DNA of 64,000 bases from an uncultured Clostridia bacterium (GTDB lineage Bacteria > Bacillota > Clostridia > Monoglobales > Monoglobaceae), in NCBI GenBank assembly GCA_934454115.1, contig CAKSFQ010000008.1, forward strand, positions 17,949 to 81,948. The letters run 5' to 3'. The position numbers and the translations under genes are program-made. The notes below the pieces were generated by a model. It was given only the letters and a program-made list of their open reading frames with translations. It ran no database searches and had not been told where the DNA came from. Of the stretch, positions 27,173-37,351 are shown one piece after another (positions within the stretch are counted from its first letter, which is position 1; every line of letters starts with the position of its first letter).

Positions 27173-30100
27173 ATGACGCTGCAACTGATTTTAGGGCCTG
27201 CCCATGCCGGAAAGACCGAATATATCTGCCGTGATATCCAAAGCCGCATCGCGGATGGTGCACGTTCCTGGATTCTGGTACCGGAGCAGTTTTCTCTCTT
27301 TACCGAAAAAGAAGTGATCCGCCGCTTTGGCCTCCCTGCGCAAAAGCAGGTGAAGGTCATCAGCTTTGCACGGCTTTGCAACCTGGTTCTGCACCACATG
27401 GGGCCGCTCCGTATGCGCTACATCGACGGCGCAGGAAAGCGGATGATTGCCGAACGCACCATGCAGCTGCTGGAGGGTGAGCTCACCTTTTTGCGCCGCA
27501 ATCTGCACCAAAAGGGCTTCGCCGCGACCCTGACTGAAACCTTTTCGGAATGTAAGCGCTACGGCGTCAGTCCGCAGGCGCTGCAATTTGCCGCCGCCAA
27601 CGCCCCTTACCCGGAGCTTTCCGCAAAGCTGTCGGAGCTTGCCATGCTCTACGAAACCTATCATAATCTGATCGAAACGCACCACGCGGATGCTGAGGAC
27701 AACCTGACCCTGATCTGCCCCAAAATTAAGGACTGCGACTTTCTTACCGGGAAGCTTTACATTCTGCATTTTCGCTCCTTTACCCCGGTAGAATACCGTG
27801 CGCTCGGCGCACTGATGCAGCGACTCTCCGTCTGCGCCGCGTTTGACTACAGCAGGGCGCCGCACCTTGCCGCTCTGTTTGCGCCGACAAAAAACACCAT
27901 CGAAACCCTGTGTGAGACCGCAGACGCCTGCGGCGCCGAGACGGCAGAGCCGGTATTTTTGACGCGGACGGATGCAGAGGACGCGCTTTCGCATCTGCAA
28001 ACCCAATATTTTGCATACCGCGCTCCGGCATATTCCGCACCGCAAAACGCCGTACATGTCTACGAACTGCAAAACCGCTACCGGGAGGCCGAGGCTGCCG
28101 CCGACCTGATTCTTCGGCTGTGCCGCACCGAGGGCTACCGTCTCCGGGATTTTTTGATTCTGACCCGAAACATGGAAAGCTATGCAAAAATCCTGCCTGC
28201 CATCTTTCAAAGCCGCGGCATGAATCTGTTTTTCGACAGCCGCAGAAGCATTGCGTCCTTTCCGCTGACGCGGCTGATTCTTGCCATAACCGAAATCCTC
28301 GCCTTCGGTCCCTCATTTGAACGGGTCATGACGATTGCAAAGACGGCGCTTTATGACCTTTCCCGCGATGATATCGACCGATTTGAAAACTACCTCCTGG
28401 CCTCTGCCCCCACCCATGCCATGTGGCAGGCTAAGACCTGGGACTATCTGCCAAACGGCAGCGACTATGACTTAGATACCATAAACCAAACCAAGGATCT
28501 TCTGCTCTCCGGCGTGCATGACGTGAGTGAAAAAATCACCGGGACAAAGACGGGCGGCGAAATTGCCGATGTCCTTTATGATTATCTCGAAAAAAGCGGT
28601 CTTTGGGATCGGGTACTCTCTAAGGCGCAGACCGCCGCTGCGGCGAATGTAGATTCGGATTACGCCGAAGAGTGCCGCCAGGCAGCAAACGGAATCGGAT
28701 CGATCTTGTCCCAAATTTCCACTATGATGAAAGACGTCCCCATGACCTACCGTCGGTTTTATGAACTGCTGCACGAGACTTGCGCCGACACTGAGATCGG
28801 CATGACGCCGCAAACCATTGACTGCGTCATCTTCAGCCGGATCGACCGCTTTCGCAGCGATAACGCCAAGGCGGTGCTGGTACTGGACACCACCGAGGGC
28901 GTTTTCCCGAAAGGCTATAACAGCGAGGGCTTTCTCTCTGACAGTGAACGACACGTTTTAAAACAGCTTGGCATTGTACTGGCTCCGGGACAGAACCAAA
29001 AACGGCAAGAAGAACAATTGTTGATTCATGCAGTGTTAAACGCCCCCACGAAGCAGATCTATTTCTTCCGTCCGATGACAGACACGGACGGCAGTACGCT
29101 TTCGCCCTCCGGCATCTTAAAGAGAGTTTATGCACTGTTTTCGGACTTGACGCCGGTTCGTCCGGACACGGGCGAGGATCCGTTTTTGCAGACCGAGGGC
29201 AAGAGCGGCGCATTCTACCTCCTCTCTGCCGCGCTGGCAGAGTGCGGCGGCGATATCCAAAAGCTCTCCGCCCCGTTTTTATCGCTTTTTCAATGGTTTC
29301 AAAAGGATAAAGCGTACGGCGCCGTGCTGAACCGGCTTTTAACCGCTATGACCGCGCCGCCGCCGACCACGCTAACCCCCGCCCTAGTCGAGCAGCTTTA
29401 CGGCGCACCGCTGCGGCTGAGCGCCTCGCAGCTGGAATCTTATAATTCCTGCGCCTTTGCCTACTTTTTAACCTACGGGCTTTTGCTCAAAGAACGAGAG
29501 ACGGCAGAAATCGAACCACGCAGCATGGGCTCGATTCAGCACGCGGCTTTGTATGACTATTTTTCCGATCTGGCAAATCGCAGGATTCCCTTTTCCTCCG
29601 TCACCAGGGAGGACTGCCTCCGCGGCATCAGTGCCGCCGTGCAGAAGGAGGCGGAAAAGAACAAGGGTATGATTTTTGAATCCTCGGCCTATTATCAGTA
29701 TATTATCCTGCGGATGAAAGAGATTGCCGCCTGCACCGCATGGGAAGTGGTTAAATTTTATCAATCCAGCAACTTTAACCCCTACGGCTTTGAGCTGAAA
29801 ATCGGAACCGACGGCGGTATTCCGGCGCTCTCGGTCACGGATGAGAAGAACCGCGAAATCGCCAAAATCCGCGGCATCATCGACCGCGCTGACATCGCCG
29901 ACTGCGGCGGTAAGCAATATGTCAGCATCGTTGATTACAAATCCTCTGCCAAGAATCTGGATGTCACCCTGGCAAAGGACGGCATTGCGATTCAGCCGCT
30001 GCTCTACGCCGACGCCCTGTGCCGTCAGCTGGGCAATGCGGAACCGGCGGCCATGTTCTACCTGCATATGAATGATCCCATCATGCCGGAGGATAAAATC

Positions 30101-30400
30101 AAAAAGGGACTGGAGGCCGCCGTGGATGCCGAGATGAAACCGCGCGGCTGGATGATCGATGACCCAACCGTACAAAATGCGTACAGCATCGACGGCAGCG
30201 ACGCTTTTTTGCCCAAGACAAAAAGCGCCCTCATCGCCAAAGAGGAGATGCAGCGGCGCATTGAGGCCGCCAACGCAACCATAAAAAAATCCGCCATACA
30301 GATTGCAAGCGGCCGCATTGAAGCTGCGCCCTACCGCACAGCAGCGCACGATGCCTGTGAATACTGCGCCTACTTTGGCATTTGCAAGAAAGAATCCTAA
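27173..30400 (+). CDS. addB: Helicase-exonuclease subunit AddB
   Basis: Subunit of the AddAB double-strand-break repair complex, 1075 residues. It has the N-terminal Walker A (ILGPAHAGKTEYI), an inactivated helicase core, and a C-terminal RecB-type nuclease domain with IVDYKSS. The four cysteines of the AddB iron-sulfur cluster are present: one in YNSCAFAYFLTYG and three in ACEYCAYFGIC at the C terminus. addA, normally directly downstream, is absent; a terminator and a converging MerR gene follow. AddB cannot work without AddA, so that gene should lie elsewhere. Confidence 0.94.
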   Translation: MTLQLILGPAHAGKTEYICRDIQSRIADGARSWILVPEQFSLFTEKEVIRRFGLPAQKQVKVISFARLCNLVLHHMGPLRMRYIDGAGKRMIAERTMQLLEGELTFLRRNLHQKGFAATLTETFSECKRYGVSPQALQFAAANAPYPELSAKLSELAMLYETYHNLIETHHADAEDNLTLICPKIKDCDFLTGKLYILHFRSFTPVEYRALGALMQRLSVCAAFDYSRAPHLAALFAPTKNTIETLCETADACGAETAEPVFLTRTDAEDALSHLQTQYFAYRAPAYSAPQNAVHVYELQNRYREAEAAADLILRLCRTEGYRLRDFLILTRNMESYAKILPAIFQSRGMNLFFDSRRSIASFPLTRLILAITEILAFGPSFERVMTIAKTALYDLSRDDIDRFENYLLASAPTHAMWQAKTWDYLPNGSDYDLDTINQTKDLLLSGVHDVSEKITGTKTGGEIADVLYDYLEKSGLWDRVLSKAQTAAAANVDSDYAEECRQAANGIGSILSQISTMMKDVPMTYRRFYELLHETCADTEIGMTPQTIDCVIFSRIDRFRSDNAKAVLVLDTTEGVFPKGYNSEGFLSDSERHVLKQLGIVLAPGQNQKRQEEQLLIHAVLNAPTKQIYFFRPMTDTDGSTLSPSGILKRVYALFSDLTPVRPDTGEDPFLQTEGKSGAFYLLSAALAECGGDIQKLSAPFLSLFQWFQKDKAYGAVLNRLLTAMTAPPPTTLTPALVEQLYGAPLRLSASQLESYNSCAFAYFLTYGLLLKERETAEIEPRSMGSIQHAALYDYFSDLANRRIPFSSVTREDCLRGISAAVQKEAEKNKGMIFESSAYYQYIILRMKEIAACTAWEVVKFYQSSNFNPYGFELKIGTDGGIPALSVTDEKNREIAKIRGIIDRADIADCGGKQYVSIVDYKSSAKNLDVTLAKDGIAIQPLLYADALCRQLGNAEPAAMFYLHMNDPIMPEDKIKKGLEAAVDAEMKPRGWMIDDPTVQNAYSIDGSDAFLPKTKSALIAKEEMQRRIEAANATIKKSAIQIASGRIEAAPYRTAAHDACEYCAYFGICKKES

Positions 30401-30407
30401 AAAACCC

Positions 30408-30450
30408 GAACCCACTACCGATCCGGTCGGCAGTGGGTTCGTTCTTTTCA
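30408..30450. terminator. Bidirectional terminator between addB and the MerR gene
   Basis: GAACCCACT pairs with AGTGGGTTC around a CCG/CGG inner stem, with T-rich tails on both strands. Confidence 0.85.
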
Positions 30451-31263
30451 ATCAAAAGATGATTCCGTATCTTCGTCGTCGGATGCAATCGGAATCGCAA
30501 TCCGTGAGACATAGTTTTCCGGCTTAAACTCCCTTGCGGTATACGGGGCAACAATACCGAGTACACGCGGATATCCAATCGGTTTGATGCCAAGCTCCTT
30601 AATTTTTTGCCGAAACAGTATCCGTGCCTGCGTCAGAGAATCATAGCTGCCATAGCATAGGCACGAAAAGGCACGGCAGCCCTTTAAAATCAGCGCATCC
30701 TCCGGGGCATCATCGGGTTCAAGCGGAATGCAGCATACAAAGGTCTCTTCTTTTTTACCGAACAAGTCCGTATTTTTGTTGATCGTAAACAGCGGTTCCG
30801 ATGCGAGCGGCCGCAGCCCCTTTTCGATTACCTCATGATACAGCGCATACATGACACTATACTTGTCTTTTGCAGCGCTGCCCCGACACTCCCTCGCATA
30901 GCAAACATATGTGGGAAGTGCAACGGTTTCAAACGTGAGAGACTGTTTGCGCGCAATCCGAAGACTCATTTCCTCATACATGCGTTTTGTTGCATACATT
31001 CGCTGCTCTAAGGTGCGCAGCAGCTTCTTTGATGTGCCGTTGGTATCAAAATATGCGTAAATCTCATCGTAAGAAAGGCCAAGATCAAGCAGATGCCTAA
31101 TCTGCAAGATGCGTGTCACGTTGTGATTATCAAAGTAGCGGTAACCGCTTTCTTCATCGGTCAAGGCCGGTGTAAGCAGCCCTCTTTTCTCCAGACGGAG
31201 CAGGGTCGACCGTGAAACATTACAGCTCTTGGTAACCTGCGAGATCGTAAACAGATTTTTCAA
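30448..31263 (-). CDS. MerR-family regulator with GyrI-like effector domain
   Basis: A 271-residue regulator with the MerR winged helix at the N terminus (LFTISQVTKSCNVSRSTLLRLEKRGLL, SGYRYFDNHNVTRILQIRHL), a coiled-coil linker, and a C-terminal ~150-residue domain resembling GyrI/BmrR ligand-binding domains. The start is TTG 31263 with AAAGGGG upstream; the upstream in-frame ATGs lie in the promoter region. It is divergent from the large SLH surface protein gene, and the intergenic sequence contains a MerR-type promoter. The ligand is unknown. Confidence 0.88.
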   Translation of the reverse strand: MKNLFTISQVTKSCNVSRSTLLRLEKRGLLTPALTDEESGYRYFDNHNVTRILQIRHLLDLGLSYDEIYAYFDTNGTSKKLLRTLEQRMYATKRMYEEMSLRIARKQSLTFETVALPTYVCYARECRGSAAKDKYSVMYALYHEVIEKGLRPLASEPLFTINKNTDLFGKKEETFVCCIPLEPDDAPEDALILKGCRAFSCLCYGSYDSLTQARILFRQKIKELGIKPIGYPRVLGIVAPYTAREFKPENYVSRIAIPIASDDEDTESSFD

Positions 31264-31282
31264 AATAAATTGCCCCTTTCTA

Positions 31283-31313
31283 TTGACTTGTTCACCTATG
31301 AACATGCTACAAT
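31283..31313 (+). promoter_or_regulatory. MerR-type promoter (19-bp spacer) with operator, driving the SLH protein gene
   Basis: TTGACT (31283-31288) and TACAAT (31308-31313) are separated by 19 bp, with the dyad GTTCA-CCTA-TGAAC (31290-31303) inside the spacer. This is the layout of MerR-activated promoters. Confidence 0.75.
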
Positions 31314-31340
31314 TATAATGAAAAATACATATAAAGTCAA
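31312..31340 (-). promoter_or_regulatory. Sigma-A promoter of the MerR gene
   Basis: On the minus strand TTGACT (31335-31340), 17-bp spacer, TATAAT (31312-31317). The dyad lies at the start of its transcript, so binding would also repress or modulate the regulator gene. Confidence 0.7.
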
Positions 31341-31376
31341 CCATGACGATTTTTTGTAGCAGGGGGTAAAAAAATT

Positions 31377-34300
31377 ATGAAAACAAAACGGATTTGGGCA
31401 TGGGTTTTATGCATCGTGATGCTGCTGACGCTCGCTCCGGTCACAGGTCTTGCAAGCGGCGCGGACACTGCGTGGGCGGCAGAAACCGAGACCTGGCTCA
31501 ATAACACTGACAACAAATTATATGTCGGCGAAATCAGAGTCACCGCGGACAATGCCGCGAACATCATAGGATCCTACACAGGCACAGGGATTACGGGCAC
31601 GGCATATTTCCGGGTGGAAAACGGCGTTCCCACACTGTACCTTAGCGGCGTGACGATTGAGACAGGGTTCAAGATTTACCATTATAGTCGGGAGTGGTAT
31701 AATTTTTATGGCATTTACTATAAACCGGCAAGCGACGATTCGCTGAAGATACACTTTTCCGGAAGAAACATGATTAACGTCTCAAAAGACATTGCGGAAA
31801 ATAAAACCTTCGGCATCCACGCGAATTATAATTGCAAAAAACTGGAATTTATCGGAGAGGAGAACGCCTATCTCGGCATTACCGCCGAACAACAAATCAT
31901 TGCTGCATCGGGCGGCGCACTCGGCCTGTACGGCGGCGAATATAACCTTTTGTCCGAAAACGGCAGCAATGTCAGCAGTGAGACGCTTTACTGCGTTGGC
32001 GACCTTACCATCAAGGACACCGCGGTTACCGCTGTTGCAAAAGATGACCGTGCAATCTGGATGAACGCCTATACAAATGAAGCAAAGTCTACCCGGATTC
32101 AAAACAGTACGGTGCACTTAACCGGCGGCACTGACTCCGAAGGTCTTCTCTCATGCGGCGACCTCTTGATCGAAAACAGCGTTTTAAATACTACGGGCGG
32201 CAAAAACGGCATCAGTTGTGCGGACGGAAAGGCCATTACCATATCGGGTGCGGACACTGTGGTTACGGCAGAATCCGTTGGCACAGTTAATGAATTACGC
32301 CACGAGGATTATGCAGCAATGTATACATGCGCCGATCGGATGGAGCGTATACTTCCGGATATCACATTCAATGATGGGCTTTCGATTACCACGCCGGCAG
32401 GCGGCACGGTAGGTTCGTACGATTTTGATGACCTTACCCCCGGAGGTTATGAATTTAACACAGTGTACGATGCAGACGGGAATTATGCAAGAAAAGTTTT
32501 GATCGGATCACCCACCGGACACTGCGTATGCGGTAAAGACGACTGCGATTTGCACACCGGCGCCATAATGCATGTGACAGAAAATAGCCTAAACCGTGTA
32601 TCGGGCATTGTAAACGGGGTCACCCTTACAAGCGGCAGCTATTATTTAAGCGACGACCTTACGATGAACGATGATACGACGCTCACCGTTTCCGGTACGA
32701 TAAATCTTTGCTTAAACGGACACACCCTCAGGGCATATATTGTTCCAAACGAAAATGCGGTCTTGAACATATGCGATTGCGTGGGCGGCGGCAAGATATC
32801 ATACACGAACAAGGAATTCATAATAGGTTTTGTACACAGCAACGCAGTTGTTAATATGTACGGTGGCACATTGGAGAGTGTAGATGCCAATACGGTAGGA
32901 GATATCAAGAATCTCACGGGCGCTGCTTTCAATCTCTACGGAGGCACGATCAGCGGCGGTGTATATCCGGCAATCGGCTCAGAATCGATTACGCTGAATT
33001 TGTACAGCGGAAAGGTTACGGCAACGGGAGCCAACGGCATTGTGGCGCAAAACGGCAAAGTCAATTTGTGCGGCAATACCGAGATCAGCGTTCTGTCCGG
33101 GTATCACAGCATCAAGGTCTACAACGAAGGGCTTATTGACGCGACCGGCTACACCGGCGGAAATATCAGCATTTTGTGCTCCGGGCTTTCTGACGGCGAT
33201 ATCGTTGTAAAAAATGTAACCGATGAAACGGCAGGCAGGTTTACGCTTTCAAACAGCGACAGCAACCATATATTAAAAAGAGACGGAAGTCATTTGGTCT
33301 ATACCGAGGTATACACGGTTACTTTTGATGCAAACGGCGGCAGCGGAACGATGGCAGACGCCGCCGGCGTATCGGGCGCATACAGCCTTCCCGCATGCAC
33401 GTTCACCGCACCGACAGGCAAGAAGTTTAAGGCATGGAAGGTGAATAACACCGAATATGCTCCCGGCACTTCGATCCAGGTTTCATCTGCCATGACGGTT
33501 ACCGCCGTCTGGAAAAACATTGTGAAAGAGGATGTCCGCATCGAAGATGAACCGCAACGCTTTGTGTATGACGACCTCGCAAAAGGCTTTACGATCAGGG
33601 CAAACGTTACGGGCGGTTTTACCGTGACATATCAAAAAGACGGCAATGCCATCGTATCGCCGACCGACGCAGGGAGCTATGATGTCGTCATCAAGAGAGA
33701 TGCGGACGATACCTACGCCGCCTATGACAAGACCATAAAGGGCGGACTTATCATTACTCCCATGGACATTACCGGCAAAGCATCGGCCGAAAATTTTGCA
33801 TCCATGACCTATAACGGTCATGCGCAAACGCCGCAGGCGAAGGTTACCGCAGGCGGTCTCACCGTAACGGGTTCCTGGAGCGCGGTTACCAACGTTGCAG
33901 ACACAACCACGTTTACCGCAACCGGCAACTTTACGGGTGCAATTGCCGACCGGATCACCGGCATGGAAAAGGCGTCGTTTTCCTTTACCGTGGCGCCGAT
34001 TGCAAAACCCGGTCTTATCTATAACGGTTCTGCACAGGCGCTTACCACAAACGGCAGCGCAGACGGCGGAGAGATCCGGTACAGCAGTGCAAAAGACGGT
34101 AACTATTCGGAAGATGTCATCACCGCGACCAACGCCGGGAGTTACGAAGTCTGGTACAAGGTCATCGGCGACAACAACCACAACAATACCGAACCAGCAA
34201 AAATCGATGTTTCGATTACAAAGGCACAGCAGTCTGCGCCGGAGACTCCCGCAGCGGAAAACGAAACCATAAAGGGAAAGGCAGACGGCAAAATCACCGG

Positions 34301-35990
34301 CGTTGACAACCGCATGGAATATAAAATGGAGGGCGCAAACGAGTATACCGCAATTGACGGAAACGAAATTGCAAACCTTGCAGCCGGCACATACAAGGTA
34401 CGCTATCAGGAGACCGACAACTACTTTGCCGGGGACGACAAAACCATTGAAATCGCTGACGGTGCAATGATTACCGTAGCCTTTGAAACGGGCGGCGGCT
34501 CTGCCGTTGAAAGCAAAACCTGCGCATACAATCAGACCATCACCGCACCGGAAACCGAGCCGACCAAAGAAGGATATGCGTTTGCCGGTTGGTTTGCAGA
34601 CGAAACGCTGACCGCTGCGTGGGACTTTGCGGCCGATACACTGACCGAGAACAAGACGCTCTATGCGAAATGGGTACAGGGTACGATCTCCAAGAACGAG
34701 GACACAATCGGTGAAGTCACGGCAGACGGTCTGAATGATGTCGCAAAGGCAAAAAAAGCCGATATCTCGCTCACCGTTCAGGTACAAGAGACCGCCGAGG
34801 CAAACGCAGATCAGACCGCCATCAAGGGTATCTCAGGTGCGCCGAAAAACTTTGGCTTCTATGACATTGCCCTCAAAAAGTCCACAGGCGAGGCGATTGC
34901 CGATGCGCAGAGCGTGATCGAAATCAAGCTGCCTTATGACTTTCGATGGAAAAGAAACATCAAAGTTTATCGCTGCCATAACGGAAACGCACAGGAGCTC
35001 ACCCAGCTTACGGAAAGAAACACCGTAAAACCCTTTACAGACGGGACCTGCTTTGTCGATACGGAAGGCGGATGCATTTACATCTATTCCTCAAAATTTT
35101 CTACCTACTCCGTTGCATATGACAGATTAAGTTCAAGCTCCGGCTCCGGCAGCAGCGGTCTGGCACGCTTTACCGTTCGCTTTGAAACAAACGGCGCAGC
35201 CGCAGTAAAAAGCCAGACGGTTCTTAAAGGCGGCAAAGCAGCTGCACCGAACGTGCCGGAAAGGAACGGCTATGAGTTCGGCGGCTGGTATCTTGACGCC
35301 GGCTTCACAAAGGCCTATGACTTTACCGCAAAGGTCACGGAGAACATCACCCTCTACGCAAAGTGGGATCCGGCAACAGAGGACAAGGATTCCCAGGGAG
35401 AGCCGGCCGATACCGAAACGCATGATTGCCCGTCCAAGGAATTTGACGATTTGGACATCAAGCTTTGGTATCATCCGGATACAGATTACGTTTTGTCAAA
35501 CGGACTGATGAACGGAACTGCGGAAAAAACCTTTGCACCGGATGAAAACCTGACGCGCGCTATGCTTGTTACCGTGCTTTACCGAAACGAGAGCGAACCG
35601 GCAGTAGACAACCGTCATTCCTTTACCGATGTTGAAAAAGGCGCGTATTATGAAAACGCCGTTTCCTGGGCGCTGCAAAACGGCGTTATAAAGGGAATCT
35701 CAGAAACAGAATTTGCGCCGGACGCACCGATCACGCGCGAACAGATCGCAGCAATGATGCACCGATACGCACAATGGAAGGGAATTGATGTTTCATCCGG
35801 TGAAGACACCAACATCCTGTCTTACAGCGACTTTGATATGATTTCTGAGTATGCCATTGCACCCCTGCAGTGGGCGGCCGGCACAGGACTGTTCAAGGGA
35901 AGAACCGAGATAACGCTCAACCCGAGAGATAACGCGACAAGAGCAGAAATTGCGGCCATCCTGCATCGGTTTTTCAAGAGCAATCCGTAA
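31377..35990 (+). CDS. Large SLH-domain surface protein with InlB_B-type repeats
   Basis: Exported cell-surface protein of 1537 residues. Residues 1-35 are a signal peptide (hydrophobic core ending near GLASGADTAWAAE). The N-terminal ~600 residues resemble a repetitive beta-helix (repeated short turns such as LYGGEYNLL, LYSGKVTATG). Three Listeria-Bacteroides (InlB_B) repeats follow, at VTFDANGGSGTM, VAFETGGGSAVES and VRFETNGAAAVKS, each ending in the AKW/AVW type strand, with MBG-like sheets between. Three SLH domains at the C terminus (about residues 1360-1535; TRAMLVTVLYR, TREQIAAMMHRYA, TRAEIAAILHRF) anchor it to wall polymer. The start has AGGGGGT upstream. Ligand unknown. Confidence 0.92.
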   Translation: MKTKRIWAWVLCIVMLLTLAPVTGLASGADTAWAAETETWLNNTDNKLYVGEIRVTADNAANIIGSYTGTGITGTAYFRVENGVPTLYLSGVTIETGFKIYHYSREWYNFYGIYYKPASDDSLKIHFSGRNMINVSKDIAENKTFGIHANYNCKKLEFIGEENAYLGITAEQQIIAASGGALGLYGGEYNLLSENGSNVSSETLYCVGDLTIKDTAVTAVAKDDRAIWMNAYTNEAKSTRIQNSTVHLTGGTDSEGLLSCGDLLIENSVLNTTGGKNGISCADGKAITISGADTVVTAESVGTVNELRHEDYAAMYTCADRMERILPDITFNDGLSITTPAGGTVGSYDFDDLTPGGYEFNTVYDADGNYARKVLIGSPTGHCVCGKDDCDLHTGAIMHVTENSLNRVSGIVNGVTLTSGSYYLSDDLTMNDDTTLTVSGTINLCLNGHTLRAYIVPNENAVLNICDCVGGGKISYTNKEFIIGFVHSNAVVNMYGGTLESVDANTVGDIKNLTGAAFNLYGGTISGGVYPAIGSESITLNLYSGKVTATGANGIVAQNGKVNLCGNTEISVLSGYHSIKVYNEGLIDATGYTGGNISILCSGLSDGDIVVKNVTDETAGRFTLSNSDSNHILKRDGSHLVYTEVYTVTFDANGGSGTMADAAGVSGAYSLPACTFTAPTGKKFKAWKVNNTEYAPGTSIQVSSAMTVTAVWKNIVKEDVRIEDEPQRFVYDDLAKGFTIRANVTGGFTVTYQKDGNAIVSPTDAGSYDVVIKRDADDTYAAYDKTIKGGLIITPMDITGKASAENFASMTYNGHAQTPQAKVTAGGLTVTGSWSAVTNVADTTTFTATGNFTGAIADRITGMEKASFSFTVAPIAKPGLIYNGSAQALTTNGSADGGEIRYSSAKDGNYSEDVITATNAGSYEVWYKVIGDNNHNNTEPAKIDVSITKAQQSAPETPAAENETIKGKADGKITGVDNRMEYKMEGANEYTAIDGNEIANLAAGTYKVRYQETDNYFAGDDKTIEIADGAMITVAFETGGGSAVESKTCAYNQTITAPETEPTKEGYAFAGWFADETLTAAWDFAADTLTENKTLYAKWVQGTISKNEDTIGEVTADGLNDVAKAKKADISLTVQVQETAEANADQTAIKGISGAPKNFGFYDIALKKSTGEAIADAQSVIEIKLPYDFRWKRNIKVYRCHNGNAQELTQLTERNTVKPFTDGTCFVDTEGGCIYIYSSKFSTYSVAYDRLSSSSGSGSSGLARFTVRFETNGAAAVKSQTVLKGGKAAAPNVPERNGYEFGGWYLDAGFTKAYDFTAKVTENITLYAKWDPATEDKDSQGEPADTETHDCPSKEFDDLDIKLWYHPDTDYVLSNGLMNGTAEKTFAPDENLTRAMLVTVLYRNESEPAVDNRHSFTDVEKGAYYENAVSWALQNGVIKGISETEFAPDAPITREQIAAMMHRYAQWKGIDVSSGEDTNILSYSDFDMISEYAIAPLQWAAGTGLFKGRTEITLNPRDNATRAEIAAILHRFFKSNP

Positions 35991-36024
35991 TTGGTAAAAT
36001 AAATATCCATGTCAATCTAAATAT

Positions 36025-36053
36025 AAAAACCCGCCAAATACGGCGGGTTTTTA
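36025..36053 (+). terminator. Terminator of the large SLH gene
   Basis: AAAACCCGCC/GGCGGGTTTTT stem with T run. Confidence 0.85.
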
Positions 36054-36059
36054 TGGGTA

Positions 36060-36089
36060 AAGAAACGCACCGGGGTCGGTGCGTTTCTT
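36060..36089 (-). terminator. Terminator of the second SLH gene
   Basis: AAGAAACGCACCG/CGGTGCGTTTCTT perfect 13-bp stem with a 4-base loop. Confidence 0.75.
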
Positions 36090-36105
36090 ATATGTTGATT
36101 TCTTT

Positions 36106-37335
36106 TTAGCCAATTGCTCTTTTAAGGAACGTCACAATCTGACCTCTTGAGCAAATGGTATCCGGCGCAAACTCTGTCTCGGAAACGCCGCTTGTAACCC
36201 CTTCTTCAACAGCCCAGGCTACTGCCATGCTATAATCCGCGGTTTTATCAACATCTTCAAAGGTTCCCATGTCATCAACCTCCGGCGCATCGGCATTCTT
36301 CCAGAGATAAACAACCGTCGAAGCTCTCGTACAAGGCGTATCGCCCCCAAACGCATCGCCGTCCACCATATCCTTCTGATATGCCCAGATTGCTGCGTCA
36401 TAGTAATAATCATTGCTCGTTACATCCGTAAACGGATTTTCAATCTCCGCTTTCGGAGAACCTACCGCACGCCACAGAAATGTTAAAATCTGCGCCCTCG
36501 TGCAGGTCATATCGGGCGAGAATGTTGTATCGCCGGTACCTAATGTAATTGCCTTTTCGACCGCCCATTTCACGGCGTCTGCATAGTAAGCATCTGCCGC
36601 AACGTCTTCAAAAGAAATTGCAGCTGCCGGTTTGGTTACGTTGTTCTCATTGTCGTTGTCGTTTTCGGTCTTAGTCTCTTCAGTCTTTGCCTCAAGCAGC
36701 TTAAGGGTGTTATAAACCTTAAGCGTATCGGTTTCGCCGTTTAACGTAAACTTGATGAAACATTTTGCGGAACCTTTTTTCGTCTCGGTGGAATCAACCT
36801 TTGTAAACTCACCGGTGAGTTCAAGCTGGCTGCCGTGCGTAACGGCTGCCTGTGCCATTGCAAGAATACCTTCTGCGGTAATATCGGAATCAAGCGAAAT
36901 CCCCTTAAATACATCATTTGCCGCAGCCAAGTCCTTGGCAAGGTTTTCCTTATCCGCATTATCTGCAGCGGCAGAACCTGTCAGCATCGGGATTTTAAAT
37001 GTATACATGTCCTGACGGGTATAAACGTCACAGGTAAATGTTATGTTTGCAAAAATAGAGCCGTCCTTTTCGCTTGTTGCCTTATAAACGCGGTAATCCG
37101 CTTCCTTCGGGATGGAAATTTCAACGCTGCTTCCTTCGGGAAGAACCTTCTTAACGGCAGCAAGAAATTCATCCAGCGGCACATCATTTTCAACCGTTAA
37201 TGTAGCCTCGCTTGCCCTAACTGCCTTTTTTGCCGCTTCGATTTCACCGATTTCATCGGCTGCAAAAACCATGCACGGCAGAGCCGCAAGCGCCATACAT
37301 ACTGCCAACATTAAACTGAATACTTTTTTTACCAT
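36106..37335 (-). CDS. SLH-domain surface protein
   Basis: Exported protein of 409 residues. Residues 1-25 form a signal peptide ending at MVFAADE. Residues ~30-230 are a domain I do not recognise, with repeated strands rich in lysine and threonine, followed by an acidic low-complexity linker (ENDNDNENN). Three SLH domains occupy about residues 245-409 (CTRAQILTFLWRAVG, CTRASTVVYLWKN, CSRGQIVTFLKRAIG). It faces the large SLH gene tail to tail. The 5' leader carries a 9-bp tandem repeat and a small ORF. The start ATG follows GGGAGAATGAAAG. Confidence 0.88.
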   Translation of the reverse strand: MVKKVFSLMLAVCMALAALPCMVFAADEIGEIEAAKKAVRASEATLTVENDVPLDEFLAAVKKVLPEGSSVEISIPKEADYRVYKATSEKDGSIFANITFTCDVYTRQDMYTFKIPMLTGSAAADNADKENLAKDLAAANDVFKGISLDSDITAEGILAMAQAAVTHGSQLELTGEFTKVDSTETKKGSAKCFIKFTLNGETDTLKVYNTLKLLEAKTEETKTENDNDNENNVTKPAAAISFEDVAADAYYADAVKWAVEKAITLGTGDTTFSPDMTCTRAQILTFLWRAVGSPKAEIENPFTDVTSNDYYYDAAIWAYQKDMVDGDAFGGDTPCTRASTVVYLWKNADAPEVDDMGTFEDVDKTADYSMAVAWAVEEGVTSGVSETEFAPDTICSRGQIVTFLKRAIG

Positions 37336-37351
37336 CTTTCATTCTCCCTTG

